64,000 bases of DNA from Pseudomonas sp. R28(2017) (GTDB taxonomy: Bacteria; Pseudomonadota; Gammaproteobacteria; Pseudomonadales; Pseudomonadaceae): the NCBI RefSeq assembly GCF_002112505.1, contig NZ_NEHW01000007.1, positions 248,001 to 312,000 on the forward strand, given 5' to 3'. The notes under the pieces are model-generated. The model was given only the letters and a program-made list of their open reading frames with translations. It did not search any database and was not told where the DNA came from. Every line of letters starts with the position of its first letter. Position 1 is the first letter of the stretch. A program made the translations under genes and the position numbers. This document shows positions 38,470 through 47,975 of the stretch, one piece after another.

Positions 38470-40687
38470 GGACCGGGTTGCTCAGGCGCTCCAGCAGGGT
38501 CGCCTGGGCACTGCGCGGGTTCTGGTTGCCGGTCGGGGTGCTGCGCACGTAGCGCCCGTCTGGCTGCAGGGTCCAGGCGTGGGTGTTGTCGGTCAGGTAG
38601 CCTTCCAGCTCCTTCTTCACCCGCAACAACAGCTTCTTGCCCTCCACCGGGAAGCACGTCTCGACACGCTTGTCGAGGTTACGCTCCATCCAGTCGGCGC
38701 TGGACAGGTAGATCTGCTCTTCGCCGCCATTGAGGAAATAGAACACCCGCGTGTGCTCGAGGAAGCGGCCGATGATCGAGCGCACCTGGATGTTGTGCGA
38801 AACCCCCGGAATGCCTGGGCGCAGGCAGCACATGCCACGCACCACCAGGTCGATCTTCACGCCCGACTGGCTGGCCTTGTACAGCGCCTTGATGACCTTG
38901 GCGTCGGTCAGCGAGTTGAACTTGGCGATGATGTGCGCAGGCTTGCCCTCCAGGGCGAACTGGGTCTCCCGGGCAATCATGTCGAGCATGCCCTTCTTCA
39001 GGGTGAACGGCGCGTGCAGCAGCTTCTTCATGCGCAGGGTCTTGCCCATGCCGATCAGCTGGCTGAACAGCTTGCCGACGTCCTCGGTGAGGGCGTCGTC
39101 AGAGGTCAGCAGGCTGTAGTCGGTGTACAGGCGGGCGTTGCCGGCGTGGTAGTTGCCGGTACCCAGGTGCGCGTAACGCACGATCTCGCCCTGCTCGCGG
39201 CGCAGGATCAGCATCATCTTGGCGTGGGTCTTGAAGCCGACCACACCGTAGATCACCACCGCACCGGCCGCTTGCAGGCGGCTGGCCATCTGCAGGTTGG
39301 ACTCTTCGTCGAAGCGCGCGCGCAGCTCGATCACCGCAGTGACCTCCTTGCCGTTACGCGCTGCATCCACCAGCGCGTCGACGATCTCCGAGTTGGCCCC
39401 GGAACGGTACAAGGTCTGGCGCACGGCGAGCACGTGCGGGTCCTTGGCGGCCTGGCGCAGCAGGTCGATCACCGGCGTGAAGGACTCGAACGGGTGCATC
39501 AGCAGGATGTCCTGCTTGCCGATCACGCTGAAGATGTTGTCGGCGTTCTGCAGCAGCTTGGGGATGGCCGGGGTGAACGGCGTGTACTGCAGCTCCGGGT
39601 GGCTGTCGAGGCCGGTGATGCTGAACAGGCGGGTCAGGTTGACCGGGCCGTTGACCTGGTAGAGCTCGCTCTCGCTGAGGCTGAACTGCTTGAGCAGGTA
39701 GTCCGACAGGTGTTTCGGGCAGGTGTCGGCCACTTCCAGGCGCACCGCATCGCCGTAGCGGCGCGAGAACAGCTCACCGCGCAAGGCGCGGGCGAGGTCG
39801 TCGACTTCCTCGGAATCCAGCGCCAGGTCGGCGTTACGGGTCAGGCGGAACTGGTAGCAACCCTTGACCTTCATGCCCTGGAACAGGTCATCGGCGTGGG
39901 CGTGGATCATCGACGACAGGAACACGTAATTGTCGCCTGGGCCACCGACGTCTTCCGGCACGCGAATGACGCGTGGCAGCAGACGCGGTGCCGGGATGAT
40001 CGCCAGGCCAGAATCGCGGCCAAAGGCGTCGACGCCTTCGAGCTCGACGATGAAGTTCAGGCTCTTGTTCACCAGCAGCGGGAACGGGTGGGTCGGGTCG
40101 AGGCCGATCGGGGTGATGATCGGCGCGATCTCGTCGCGGAAGAAGCGCCGCACCCAGGTCTTGAGCTTCGGCGTCCAGTAGCGGCGACGAATGAAGCGGA
40201 TGGCGTGCTTTTCCAGCTCCGGCAGCAGCACGTCGTTGAGGATCGCGTACTGGCGCTCCACCTCGATATGCACCAGCTCGCTGATGCGCGCCAGCGCCTG
40301 GTGCGGCTGCAGGCCGTCGGCGCCGGCCAGCTCGCGGGCGAAGTTGATCTGCTTCTTCAGGCCGGCGACGCGGATCTCGAAGAACTCGTCGAGGTTGCTG
40401 GAGAAGATCAGCAGGAATTTGAGGCGTTCGAGCAGCGGGTACGATTCATCCAGCGCCTGTTCCAGCACGCGGATGTTGAATTGCAGCTGGGAAAGTTCGC
40501 GATGAATGTACAGGCTGCTGTCGTCCAGGCTCGGGACGGCGATGGCCGGTGCCGGCGCGGGGGCCGGGGCGGCGACTTCGACCACCGGCTCCACGACCTC
40601 GGGCAAGTCCGGCGGGGTCTGTACCATCTCTTCGGGGACTGCCTGGGCGTCCTTGATCGCGACAGGGGTTAGCACTTCATTATTCAT
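38456..40687 (-). CDS. ppk: polyphosphate kinase 1
   Basis: 743 residues. Makes polyphosphate from ATP by an autophosphorylated histidine. Motifs: [20 protein letters not shown] (N domain), [14 protein letters not shown] (the phosphoryl-accepting His region) and [20 protein letters not shown]. The first ~55 residues are a Pro/Ala/Val-rich tail ([20 protein letters not shown]) before the catalytic fold, which is extra compared with E. coli Ppk. ATG at 40687 follows AGGA by 7 bases. Convergent with ppx, forming an opposed synthesis/breakdown pair. Confidence 0.96.
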   Translation of the reverse strand: MNNEVLTPVAIKDAQAVPEEMVQTPPDLPEVVEPVVEVAAPAPAPAPAIAVPSLDDSSLYIHRELSQLQFNIRVLEQALDESYPLLERLKFLLIFSSNLDEFFEIRVAGLKKQINFARELAGADGLQPHQALARISELVHIEVERQYAILNDVLLPELEKHAIRFIRRRYWTPKLKTWVRRFFRDEIAPIITPIGLDPTHPFPLLVNKSLNFIVELEGVDAFGRDSGLAIIPAPRLLPRVIRVPEDVGGPGDNYVFLSSMIHAHADDLFQGMKVKGCYQFRLTRNADLALDSEEVDDLARALRGELFSRRYGDAVRLEVADTCPKHLSDYLLKQFSLSESELYQVNGPVNLTRLFSITGLDSHPELQYTPFTPAIPKLLQNADNIFSVIGKQDILLMHPFESFTPVIDLLRQAAKDPHVLAVRQTLYRSGANSEIVDALVDAARNGKEVTAVIELRARFDEESNLQMASRLQAAGAVVIYGVVGFKTHAKMMLILRREQGEIVRYAHLGTGNYHAGNARLYTDYSLLTSDDALTEDVGKLFSQLIGMGKTLRMKKLLHAPFTLKKGMLDMIARETQFALEGKPAHIIAKFNSLTDAKVIKALYKASQSGVKIDLVVRGMCCLRPGIPGVSHNIQVRSIIGRFLEHTRVFYFLNGGEEQIYLSSADWMERNLDKRVETCFPVEGKKLLLRVKKELEGYLTDNTHAWTLQPDGRYVRSTPTGNQNPRSAQATLLERLSNPVLNVR

Positions 40688-40900
40688 CTGACGTTCCTGA
40701 GGACGTTAACGCCCTATGATCAATTGAGCGGCAAGATAAGCGTCCATTATGACGGCTGTGTTACAGCTTCGCGCAAGCCGCGACTTAAGGCTGCCGGTAT
40801 TGTCCGTGTAGGAATTGTTCACGTCGAGACACATTTGGACACTTTCACGAATGCGCGCGAAGGGGTAGGCTGCGCGTTCATTTCGCCAGCACCTCAGAAA

Positions 40901-41545
40901 ATGCTCCAACAATTCCTGCAGGATTTCGGCTACTTTGCCCTTTTTCTAGGCACCTTCTTCGAAGGCGAGACCATTCTGGTCCTTGCGGGCTTCCTTGCGT
41001 TCCGCGAATACATGGACATCAAGCTGGTGGTTTTGGTGGCCTTCTGTGGCAGCTACGCCGGCGACCAGCTGTGGTACTTCATGGGCCGGCGGCACGGGCG
41101 CAAGATCCTCGCGCGCAAGCCGCGCTGGCAAGCCATGGGTGACCGGGCGCTGGAGCACATCCGCCGCCACCCGGACATCTGGGTGCTGAGCTTCCGCTTC
41201 GTCTACGGCCTGCGCACGGTGATGCCGGTGGCCATCGGCCTGTCCGGCTACCCCCCACGCCGTTACCTGCTGCTCAACGGTATCGGCGCCGCGGTATGGG
41301 CCCTGGCACTGGGCCTGGCGGCCTACCACTTCGGCGCCATCCTCGAAGGCATGCTGGGCAGCATCAAGAAGTACGAGCTATGGGTGCTCGGCGGCCTGTT
41401 GCTGCTGGGTGGCCTGCTGTGGCTGCGCCGGCGCTTTCGCACCATCCGCGCCGAGCGCCGCGCGGCGGCAGAAGAGCAGCCCGCCAGCACTGAGCAGCAG
41501 GTAACCACCGAGAAGCAGCCAGAACACGGGCACGACCACCGCTAA
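40901..41545 (+). CDS. DedA family membrane protein
   Basis: 214 residues with about five to six hydrophobic segments. Family signatures: FLGTFFEGETILVLAGFLAF, GSYAGDQLWYFMGRRHGRKI and RFVYGLRTVMPVAIGLSGYP. DedA proteins are involved in undecaprenyl-phosphate or phospholipid flipping and membrane potential homeostasis. The C-terminal ~40 residues (RFRTIRAERR onward, ending EHGHDHR) are polar and His/Glu-rich. Its last 168 bases overlap the opposite gene. Confidence 0.88.
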   Translation: MLQQFLQDFGYFALFLGTFFEGETILVLAGFLAFREYMDIKLVVLVAFCGSYAGDQLWYFMGRRHGRKILARKPRWQAMGDRALEHIRRHPDIWVLSFRFVYGLRTVMPVAIGLSGYPPRRYLLLNGIGAAVWALALGLAAYHFGAILEGMLGSIKKYELWVLGGLLLLGGLLWLRRRFRTIRAERRAAAEEQPASTEQQVTTEKQPEHGHDHR

Positions 41546-42673
41546 GCCCAGCGAGCCGGCCAGGTAAAGCGCCGGCACCAGCGTCAGCAGGCGCGCCAGC
41601 TCCAGGCGCACCGCCCACGGCCGGTTTTCCAGAGCCGCTCCCAGAACGAACAAGCCAAACGCCATCAACGACCAGCCGAGCACCAGAGCGGCGCTCGGCA
41701 CACGCTCGGCCACGTCCATCAGGTAGCTGCCCAGCGCGATGTAGGCGACGAACTGCACCGCCACGTACACCTGCCACGCCCGGCCCAGGGCAATCTCGAA
41801 CTTGCGGAACAGCGCCAGGTTCTGTTTTGCCTGTGGATAAGCGGCCGCAACATCGGCCGGACGCCAGCCAGTGGGCATGAACCAGATGCGCAGCTTGTCC
41901 TGCCAGCGGCGGGTTCGGCGGGCGTCGCTGCACAACTGGGCGTAGAACTGCAGGTTGGCCCACAACGGGTTCCAGCTGGCCAACGGCGTGGTCACGCCGA
42001 ATACCACCGGCTCGGCCGGGTCCTCTTCCTTGAACGTGCCGAACAGTCGATCCCAGACAATGAACACACCGCCGTAGTTACGATCCAAGTAGGCAGGATT
42101 CTGCGCATGGTGGACGCGATGGTTGGATGGCGTGATCAGCACCCACTCGAGCCAGCCCAGCTTGGGGATGTGCCGGGTGTGCACCCAGAACTGGTACAGC
42201 AGGTTCAGCGACGCCACGGTGATGAACACCACCGGCGGCACGCCGATCAGCGCCAGCGGCAAGTAGAAGATCCACGAGAAGATGAAGCCGCTGCTGGTCT
42301 GGCGCAGGGCGGTGGTGAGGTTGTACTCCTCGCTCTGGTGATGCACCGAATGCGCCGCCCACAGCACGTTGCGCTCATGGCCCAGGCGGTGCAGCCAGTA
42401 GTAGCACAGGTCGTACAGCACGAAGGCCAGCAACCAGACCCACACGGCGTTCTGCGGCAACTGCAGCAGCGCCATGTGCTCCCAGGCCAGTGCGTAGGTC
42501 AGCAGCCCTGCTCCCTTGGTCAGCAGACCGGTGCTGGTGGACAGCGCGCCGGTGCTGAGGCTGTTGATCGAATCGGCCAGGGTGAAGTTGCGCTGGCCGC
42601 GCACGCGGTCGGCGACCAGCTCCACCGCGATCAGCACGAAGAAGAACGGCACGGCCAGCAGAATCAGGTCCAT
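41378..42673 (-). CDS. sterol desaturase/fatty acid hydroxylase family membrane protein
   Basis: 431 residues. The diiron His boxes are YYWLHRLGHE, AAHSVHHQSEEYN, WVHTRHI and NHRVHHAQN, with YLDRNYGGVFIVWDRLFGTF after them. The N-terminal ~280 residues are the catalytic membrane domain; the C terminus adds several more hydrophobic segments (VAVQFVAYIALGSYLMDVAE, WSLMAFGLFVLGAALEN). Start at 42673 (MDLILLAVPFFFV) with GAG about 8 bases upstream. The last 168 bases are antisense to dedA and encode an Ala/Gln-rich tail (PAQPQQATQQQQAAEHP), so the true end deserves checking. Substrate unknown. Confidence 0.85.
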   Translation of the reverse strand: MDLILLAVPFFFVLIAVELVADRVRGQRNFTLADSINSLSTGALSTSTGLLTKGAGLLTYALAWEHMALLQLPQNAVWVWLLAFVLYDLCYYWLHRLGHERNVLWAAHSVHHQSEEYNLTTALRQTSSGFIFSWIFYLPLALIGVPPVVFITVASLNLLYQFWVHTRHIPKLGWLEWVLITPSNHRVHHAQNPAYLDRNYGGVFIVWDRLFGTFKEEDPAEPVVFGVTTPLASWNPLWANLQFYAQLCSDARRTRRWQDKLRIWFMPTGWRPADVAAAYPQAKQNLALFRKFEIALGRAWQVYVAVQFVAYIALGSYLMDVAERVPSAALVLGWSLMAFGLFVLGAALENRPWAVRLELARLLTLVPALYLAGSLGLAVVVPVFWLLLGGYLLLSAGGLLFCRRAALGADGAKAPAQPQQATQQQQAAEHP

Positions 42674-42786
42674 GGGCAACGCTCTCGAAGGTTATCCACA
42701 GAGATTAGGATGCGCCCGCCGTAATCCCTATGGCCACATCTGCCAAACTAGAGGACATTTAGCGCCTCGAAAATGGAGTAATGAGC

Positions 42787-43452
42787 ATGACCAAGAAAGT
42801 AGCGGTGATTCTTTCCGGCTGTGGCGTGTACGACGGTGCCGAAATCCACGAAAGCGTGATCACCCTGCTGCGCCTCGACCAGCGCGGCGCACAGGTGCAG
42901 TGCTTTGCGCCTAACATCGCGCAGATGCACGTGATCGACCACCTGACCGGCGAGGAAATGCCCGAATCACGCAACGTGCTGACCGAGTCGGCGCGCATCG
43001 CCCGTGGCGAGGTGAAGGATATCCGCGAAGCCAAGGCCGAGGATTTCGACGCGTTGATCGTACCCGGCGGTTTCGGCGCGGCGAAGAACCTGTCCAACTT
43101 TGCCGTGGAAGGCGCCGAGTGCACCGTGAACCCGGATGTGCTGGCACTGGCCGAAGCCTTCGCCGAGGCCTGCAAGCCGGTCGGCCTGATCTGCATCTCG
43201 CCGGCGCTGGCGGCGAAGATCTATGGCCCGGGCGTGGTCTGCACCATCGGCAATGACGCGGGTACTGCGTCGGCCGTGGAGAAGATGGGTGGCAAGCATG
43301 AAGAGTGCGATGTGCATGACATCGTCGAAGACAGCCAGCGCAAGCTGGTCACCACCCCGGCCTACATGGTCGCCAAGTCGATCAGCGAAGCCGCCGGTGG
43401 CATCTACAAGCTGGTCGACCGGGTGCTGGAGCTGACCCACGAAGGGGAGTGA
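42787..43452 (+). CDS. elbB: isoprenoid biosynthesis glyoxalase ElbB
   Basis: 221 residues, DJ-1/PfpI-type fold. Signature SGCGVYDGAEIHESVITLLR, ALIVPGGFGAAKNLSNFAVE and the nucleophile cysteine in PVGLICISPALAAKIYG. E. coli ElbB has glyoxalase activity and affects isoprenoid yield. Start at 42787 because GGAG is 8 bases upstream of it, whereas it would be only 2 bases from the ATG at 42781. Its stop directly abuts the stop of the opposite gene. Confidence 0.9.
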   Translation: MTKKVAVILSGCGVYDGAEIHESVITLLRLDQRGAQVQCFAPNIAQMHVIDHLTGEEMPESRNVLTESARIARGEVKDIREAKAEDFDALIVPGGFGAAKNLSNFAVEGAECTVNPDVLALAEAFAEACKPVGLICISPALAAKIYGPGVVCTIGNDAGTASAVEKMGGKHEECDVHDIVEDSQRKLVTTPAYMVAKSISEAAGGIYKLVDRVLELTHEGE

Positions 43453-43905
43453 TCAGCCTCTGCTCAGGCGGGTCAGGATGCGGTCCAGGGCATTGGCGAA
43501 GGCCTGCTTCTCGCGTTCGCCATAGGGTGCCTGCCCGCCTCCGACCTGGCCCTGCTCGCGCAGCTCGGTAAACAGGTTACGCACGGCCAGGCGCTCGCCC
43601 ATGTTGCGTTCGTCGAACTCGCGGCCACGCGGGTCCAGGGCTGCCACGCCCTTCTTGATCAGGCGGTCGGCCAGCGGCACGTCGCTGCAGATCACCAGCT
43701 CGCCAGGCACGGCGTGCTCGACCAGGTAATCATCGGCTGCATCCATGCCGCTGGGCACCACGATCAGGCGAACGATGGCGAAGGCCGGCTTGGCCACGGC
43801 CTGGCCGGCGACCATCACCACCTCGAGCTGGCGCTTGAGGGCGAATTTGACGATCAGGTCCTTGGCTGCCTTGGGGCAGGCGTCGGCGTCGATCCAGATG
43901 CGCAT
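43453..43905 (-). CDS. UPF0178 family protein (YaiI/YqxD)
   Basis: 150 residues. Begins MRIWIDADACPKAAKDLIVK, an Asp-rich start of the YaiI/YqxD family, and has VVPSGMDAADDYLVEHAVPG, CSDVPLADRLIKKGVAALDP and RGREFDERNMGERLAVRNLF. The fold resembles PIN-type nucleases, but the function of the family is not established. It is convergent with elbB; TGATCA at 43450-43455 contains the stop codons of both. Confidence 0.9.
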   Translation of the reverse strand: MRIWIDADACPKAAKDLIVKFALKRQLEVVMVAGQAVAKPAFAIVRLIVVPSGMDAADDYLVEHAVPGELVICSDVPLADRLIKKGVAALDPRGREFDERNMGERLAVRNLFTELREQGQVGGGQAPYGEREKQAFANALDRILTRLSRG

Positions 43906-43933
43906 TCAGTCAGATCTCTTCATTCCTGCACCG

Positions 43934-44025
43934 GCCTCTTCGCGGGCAAGCCCGCTCCCACAGGTTCACCACCCGCTCGAACAGCAAGGTATTCCTGTGG
44001 GAGCGGGCTTGCCCGCGAAGAGGCC
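43934..44025. repeat. REP inverted pair
   Basis: Two facing perfect REP palindromes (CTTCGCGGGCAAGCCCGCTC and mirror) between the FTR1 gene and the UPF0178 gene. Confidence 0.88.
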
Positions 44026-44039
44026 AGCAGCATCAACCT

Positions 44040-45980
44040 TTAAACGGCAGCCCGGCGCTTCTCGGCCAGGCGACTACGCCCATACAACACCAGAATCGCC
44101 AGCAGCGCCAGCGCCTGGGCACTGAGCGAGTACACATCAGGGTGAATCCCCAGCCAGTCGAACTCGAAGAACGCCACCGGCCGCGTACCCAGCACGCCCG
44201 CCTCTTGCAGCGCCTTCACGCCATGCCCGGCGAACACCACCGACAGCGCGCACAGCAGCCCGGCGTTGATGCTGAAGAACAGCGACAGCGGCAGCTTCGC
44301 CGAACCGCGCAGGATCACCCAGGCCAGGCCCACCAGCAGCACCAACGCCGTGGCACCACCGGCCAGCACCGCCTGGTGGCCAGCCGGGCCAGCTTGCAGC
44401 CACAGGGTTTCGTAGAACAGGATCACTTCGAACAGCTCGCGGTACACCGAGAAGAACGCCAGCACGGCAAAACCGAAGCGCCCGCCGCCACTGACCAGGC
44501 TGCTCTTGATGTAGTCCTGCCAGGCGGCAGCGTGACGGCGGTCGTGCATCCACACGCCCAGCCACAGCACCATGACGCTGGCGAACAAGGCCGTACTGCC
44601 TTCCAGAAGCTCGCGCTGGGCACCACCGACGTCGATCACATAGGCCGCCACGGCCCAGGTCGCGAAGCCCGCGACCAGCGCCAGGCCCCAGCCGATATTG
44701 ACGCTGCGAATGGCCGATTGCTGGCCAGTGTTGCGCAGAAACGCCAGCACAGCGGCCAGAACCAGGATCGCCTCCAGGCCCTCACGCAGCAGGATCAGCA
44801 GGCCGGAAATGAAGCTCAGCGACCAGCTCAGGCCATCGCTGCCCAGCAGCTTGGCCGCCTGGTCGAGCTTGGTTTTCGCTTCGGCCAGGCGCTGTTCGGC
44901 CTGGGCGACCGGCAGGCCGTCCTGCAATGACTGACGGTAGGCCATCAGGGCCTTTTCGGTGGTCTTGCGCGCTTCGGTGTCGATGTTGTCCAGCGAGCTT
45001 TCGACCAGCTCGAAACCTTCCAGATAAGCCGCCACCGACAGGTCATAGGCCTGGTCGTGGTCACCTGCACGGTAGGCCGCCAGGCTCTTGTCCAGGGTGC
45101 TGGCGGTGTATTCAAGCAACTGCGAAGGGCCGCGCTTGACCTGCGGCGGCTGGGCGCGCTGGGCGCGGAATGCCTCGACCACGGCGGCGCCTTCATTGGC
45201 GGCGACTTCGGCCGGCGTTTGCCGGGCCAGATCGGCGATGTTCCAGGTCTTGTCGCCTTTGGCGGCTTCTGGCTTGGCCGTGAAGCTGGCGATGTAGGCA
45301 GCCACATCCCAACGCTGGCGCTCATCCAGCTGGTCGGCGAACGACGGCATCTCGGTGCCGTCGATGCCCAGTGCCAGGGTGTTGTAGAGGTCGAACAGGC
45401 TCAGCTGATCGAGGCGTACGGTGTCCCGCAGGTTGGCAGGCGCTGGCTCCAGGCCCACGCCCGCCGGGCCGTCGCCAGCGCCGGTATCGCCGTGGCAGAT
45501 GGCGCAGTTCTGCGCATACAGCGAGGCGCCACGGGCCGGGTCCGGGGTGATCACCGGGGCTTGGCTGACCTCGTAGGCCACCGCCAGGCGCGCGCCCAGC
45601 TGGCGGGCCTGCCTGGCTACCGCTGCGCCGTCCTGGCGCTGGTCGATGGCCTGTCGAAGTGCTTGCACACCTTGCTGCAGGCCGGCTTGCTCGGCATTGG
45701 CCGGCAGGCCTTTGACCAGGTCGGCCAGCACTGTGCCGAATTCTTGCTGCTCACGGTATTCGCCGTCTTCGATCACCTTGCCGTTGTCCACGGTCGGCGG
45801 GTAGTCGGCACCAATATAGTCCAGCAAATGCAGGGCTTTGGCGGCGTCGGCGGGCGCTTCGGCCTGCACTAGCGAACTGCACAGCGCCAGCACCGGGCCG
45901 AGCAGGATAGCTGGCAACCAGGCGAGCAGACGGGAACGGGTTTTCATGGCCAGTCTCGAAGGGAATGCGAAAGAGAACAT
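44040..45980 (-). CDS. cytochrome c-FTR1 fusion iron permease
   Basis: 646 residues. Signal peptide in the first ~40 residues; a cytochrome c domain with haem site CAICH at 159-163 (axial Met probably in GTEMPSFADQL, M211); a helical linker (residues ~280-385); then an FTR1-type membrane domain with two copies of the iron motif REGLE (LLREGLEAILVLA) and RELFE (VYRELFEVILFYE). FTR1 takes up ferrous iron oxidised to ferric; the fused haem domain would handle the electron. Start at 45980 has a GGAAG site 6 bases upstream; MKTRSRLLAW at 45947 is an alternative. Divergent from the COG3014 lipoprotein operon. Confidence 0.9.
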   Translation of the reverse strand: MFSFAFPSRLAMKTRSRLLAWLPAILLGPVLALCSSLVQAEAPADAAKALHLLDYIGADYPPTVDNGKVIEDGEYREQQEFGTVLADLVKGLPANAEQAGLQQGVQALRQAIDQRQDGAAVARQARQLGARLAVAYEVSQAPVITPDPARGASLYAQNCAICHGDTGAGDGPAGVGLEPAPANLRDTVRLDQLSLFDLYNTLALGIDGTEMPSFADQLDERQRWDVAAYIASFTAKPEAAKGDKTWNIADLARQTPAEVAANEGAAVVEAFRAQRAQPPQVKRGPSQLLEYTASTLDKSLAAYRAGDHDQAYDLSVAAYLEGFELVESSLDNIDTEARKTTEKALMAYRQSLQDGLPVAQAEQRLAEAKTKLDQAAKLLGSDGLSWSLSFISGLLILLREGLEAILVLAAVLAFLRNTGQQSAIRSVNIGWGLALVAGFATWAVAAYVIDVGGAQRELLEGSTALFASVMVLWLGVWMHDRRHAAAWQDYIKSSLVSGGGRFGFAVLAFFSVYRELFEVILFYETLWLQAGPAGHQAVLAGGATALVLLVGLAWVILRGSAKLPLSLFFSINAGLLCALSVVFAGHGVKALQEAGVLGTRPVAFFEFDWLGIHPDVYSLSAQALALLAILVLYGRSRLAEKRRAAV

Positions 45981-46010
45981 TGTTCACTTCCACTCCTGCT
46001 TGCTCAAGGT

Positions 46011-46041
46011 TTGCCGACGGATTTCATGAAAAATTCGGCAA
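46011..46041. promoter_or_regulatory. inverted repeat in the FTR1/lipoprotein divergent region
   Basis: TTGCCGA, 17 bases, TCGGCAA: a 7-bp dyad close to the FTR1 start (31 bases upstream) and before the rightward operon. Could be an operator for either unit. A TATAAT box (46124-46129) serves as a likely -10 of the rightward operon. Confidence 0.35.
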
Positions 46042-46195
46042 CAAATTGGCAGCCATACGACCCCTCAATGACCGTCCCTGTAAAAATAAAGGCACTTTGC
46101 CACTGCGCGCTCGGCACTTTGAATATAATCCGCAGTCCAAATAGTGGCAAAACGCAATCGATGGCCAGAAGCCATTCAAGGATTGAATCGCAACC

Positions 46196-47575
46196 ATGGG
46201 ATCCCGTGTCCTTCTTCTTGCCCTGCTGGTCGGCATCCTGCAACTGGCTGGCTGCGCCATGTTCCGTGACTACGACAGCGAGTTGCAGCAGACCAGCGAG
46301 CAACTGGCTGCCGGTAATGTCGATGCCGCCCTTGCGCTGCTTGAAAGCCACAACCAGGACGAGGCGAAGGACCTGCTCTACTACTTCGAGAAGGGCGAAT
46401 TGCTGCGCTCCAAGGGCGACCTCCAGGGCAGCCAGAAAGCCTGGCGTGCCGCCGACGGCGTGGTGTTGCAATGGGAGGTCTCGGTCAAACTCGACACCGA
46501 CAAGTACCTGAGCCAGTTCAGCACCTTGCTGATCAACGACAAGCTGCGCCGGTACGAGGGCTACGACTACGAAAAGGTCATGCTGACCACGCAGATGGCC
46601 CTGAACCTGCTGGCCGAGAATGACTTTGCCGGTGCCCGCACCGAGATCAAGAAGACCCACGAACGCGAAGCGGTGATCGCTGCAGTACGTGACAAGGAAT
46701 ACCTCAAGTATGAGGAGCAGGCTGAGCAGGAAGGGGTCAGGACCGATTACAAGGACCTGCAGGGTTATCCCGTCGCCAGCCTGGACGCGCCGGAAGTGAT
46801 CACGCTGAAAAACAGCTACCAGAGCGCCTTCAGCCACTACCTCGCAGGCTTCGTCTACGAAGCGCTGGGCGAAAAAGGCTTGGCCGCCCCCGGCTACCGC
46901 AAGGCCGCCGAACTGCGGCCGAACACACCGCTGCTCGAGCAAGCCCTGCTGAAGCTCGACACGCGCAGCGTCAAGGCCGGTCAGAGCGATGTGCTGATCG
47001 TGGTGCAAAGCGGCCTGGCGCCGGCCCGCGCGTCGATGAATATCCCCCTGCCGCTGACGATCGACGGCAATCTTGTGCTCACTCCGCTGTCGTTCCCGAT
47101 CATTCGCGAAGACACCTCCACCACCGGGTTCAGCACCTTGCAGCTGGATGGCAAGCCGCTGGACCTGACGCCGCTCAACAGCACCAGCGCCATGTCGCGC
47201 CGCGCCCTGCGCGACGAGATGCCCGGGATCATCCTGCGCACCAGCGTGCGCGCCATCATCCGCGGCGCGGCGCAGAAGAAGGTGAACGAAAAGCACCCGA
47301 CCACCGCCCTGGCGTTAGGCATCGCCTCCCTCGTGGCCGAGGATGCCGACACCCGTACCTGGCGCACCTTGCCCAAGGACACGCTGGTCGCCCGCGTGCG
47401 CCTGCCCCAGGGCAAGCACCAGCTGACCCTGCCGTCGGGCCAGGTCAGGTTGACGATCGACCGCCCGTATCAGGTGATCAGCCTGCGGGTGATCGGCAAC
47501 CAGGTGTTTGCCAGCGGTGCCGCCGCCAACGTGGCGCCACAAGCTCAGGCCCCGTCTATCGTCAGCCTCAAGTGA
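46196..47575 (+). CDS. COG3014 family lipoprotein
   Basis: 459 residues. Lipoprotein signal with lipobox (LVGILQLAGCAMFRDYD, Cys about residue 20). The N-terminal half has TPR-like helices (AGNVDAALALLESHNQDEAK, RSKGDLQGSQKAWRAADG), the C-terminal half is beta-rich (VARVRLPQGKHQLTLPSGQV). Genes of this type sit with YcfL and LpoB in other gammaproteobacteria. First gene of a four-gene unit (15, 19 and 3 bases between successive coding ends and starts) that carries the LpoB homologue, so a link to peptidoglycan or outer-membrane maintenance is inferred from context. Confidence 0.83.
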   Translation: MGSRVLLLALLVGILQLAGCAMFRDYDSELQQTSEQLAAGNVDAALALLESHNQDEAKDLLYYFEKGELLRSKGDLQGSQKAWRAADGVVLQWEVSVKLDTDKYLSQFSTLLINDKLRRYEGYDYEKVMLTTQMALNLLAENDFAGARTEIKKTHEREAVIAAVRDKEYLKYEEQAEQEGVRTDYKDLQGYPVASLDAPEVITLKNSYQSAFSHYLAGFVYEALGEKGLAAPGYRKAAELRPNTPLLEQALLKLDTRSVKAGQSDVLIVVQSGLAPARASMNIPLPLTIDGNLVLTPLSFPIIREDTSTTGFSTLQLDGKPLDLTPLNSTSAMSRRALRDEMPGIILRTSVRAIIRGAAQKKVNEKHPTTALALGIASLVAEDADTRTWRTLPKDTLVARVRLPQGKHQLTLPSGQVRLTIDRPYQVISLRVIGNQVFASGAAANVAPQAQAPSIVSLK

Positions 47576-47590
47576 CCTCAAGGATCGAAC

Positions 47591-47956
47591 ATGCGCAAAA
47601 CCTGCCTTGCCCTCACCGCCGCCGCCCTGCTGTTCGGTTGTGCTTCCCAGCCTGAGCCGGGCAGCGCCGCCAGCAAGGTCGTCACCATGGGCCAGCTGGA
47701 CGACATCGACGTCGGCCCCATGCGTGTCGCCAGGGAAAACGGCTTCATCACCGTCAAGGTGGCACTGAACAACACCAGCGGCAGCAACCAGACCTTGTTC
47801 TACCGCTTCGCCTGGCTGGATAACGACGGCTTCCCGGTGGCCGAAGAAGAAGGCTGGAAGGCCTTGCCGCTGTATGGCGGGCAGGCCAGCTTCCTGCCGG
47901 CCATCGCGCCCACCCCCAAGGCGACCGACTTCCGCCTCGAAGTCCACACCCGGTAA
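47591..47956 (+). CDS. YcfL family (DUF1425) lipoprotein
   Basis: 121 residues. Lipobox LLFGCASQP in the N terminus (Cys 17). The mature domain (GQLDDIDVGPMRVARENGFI, then TLFYRFAWLDNDGFPVAEEE) is a beta sandwich of the YcfL family. In E. coli ycfL is directly upstream of lpoB, exactly as here (19 bases to the lpoB start). Function not known beyond this association. Confidence 0.84.
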   Translation: MRKTCLALTAAALLFGCASQPEPGSAASKVVTMGQLDDIDVGPMRVARENGFITVKVALNNTSGSNQTLFYRFAWLDNDGFPVAEEEGWKALPLYGGQASFLPAIAPTPKATDFRLEVHTR

Positions 47957-47975
47957 CGCTTTTCAGGAGCAGTTC

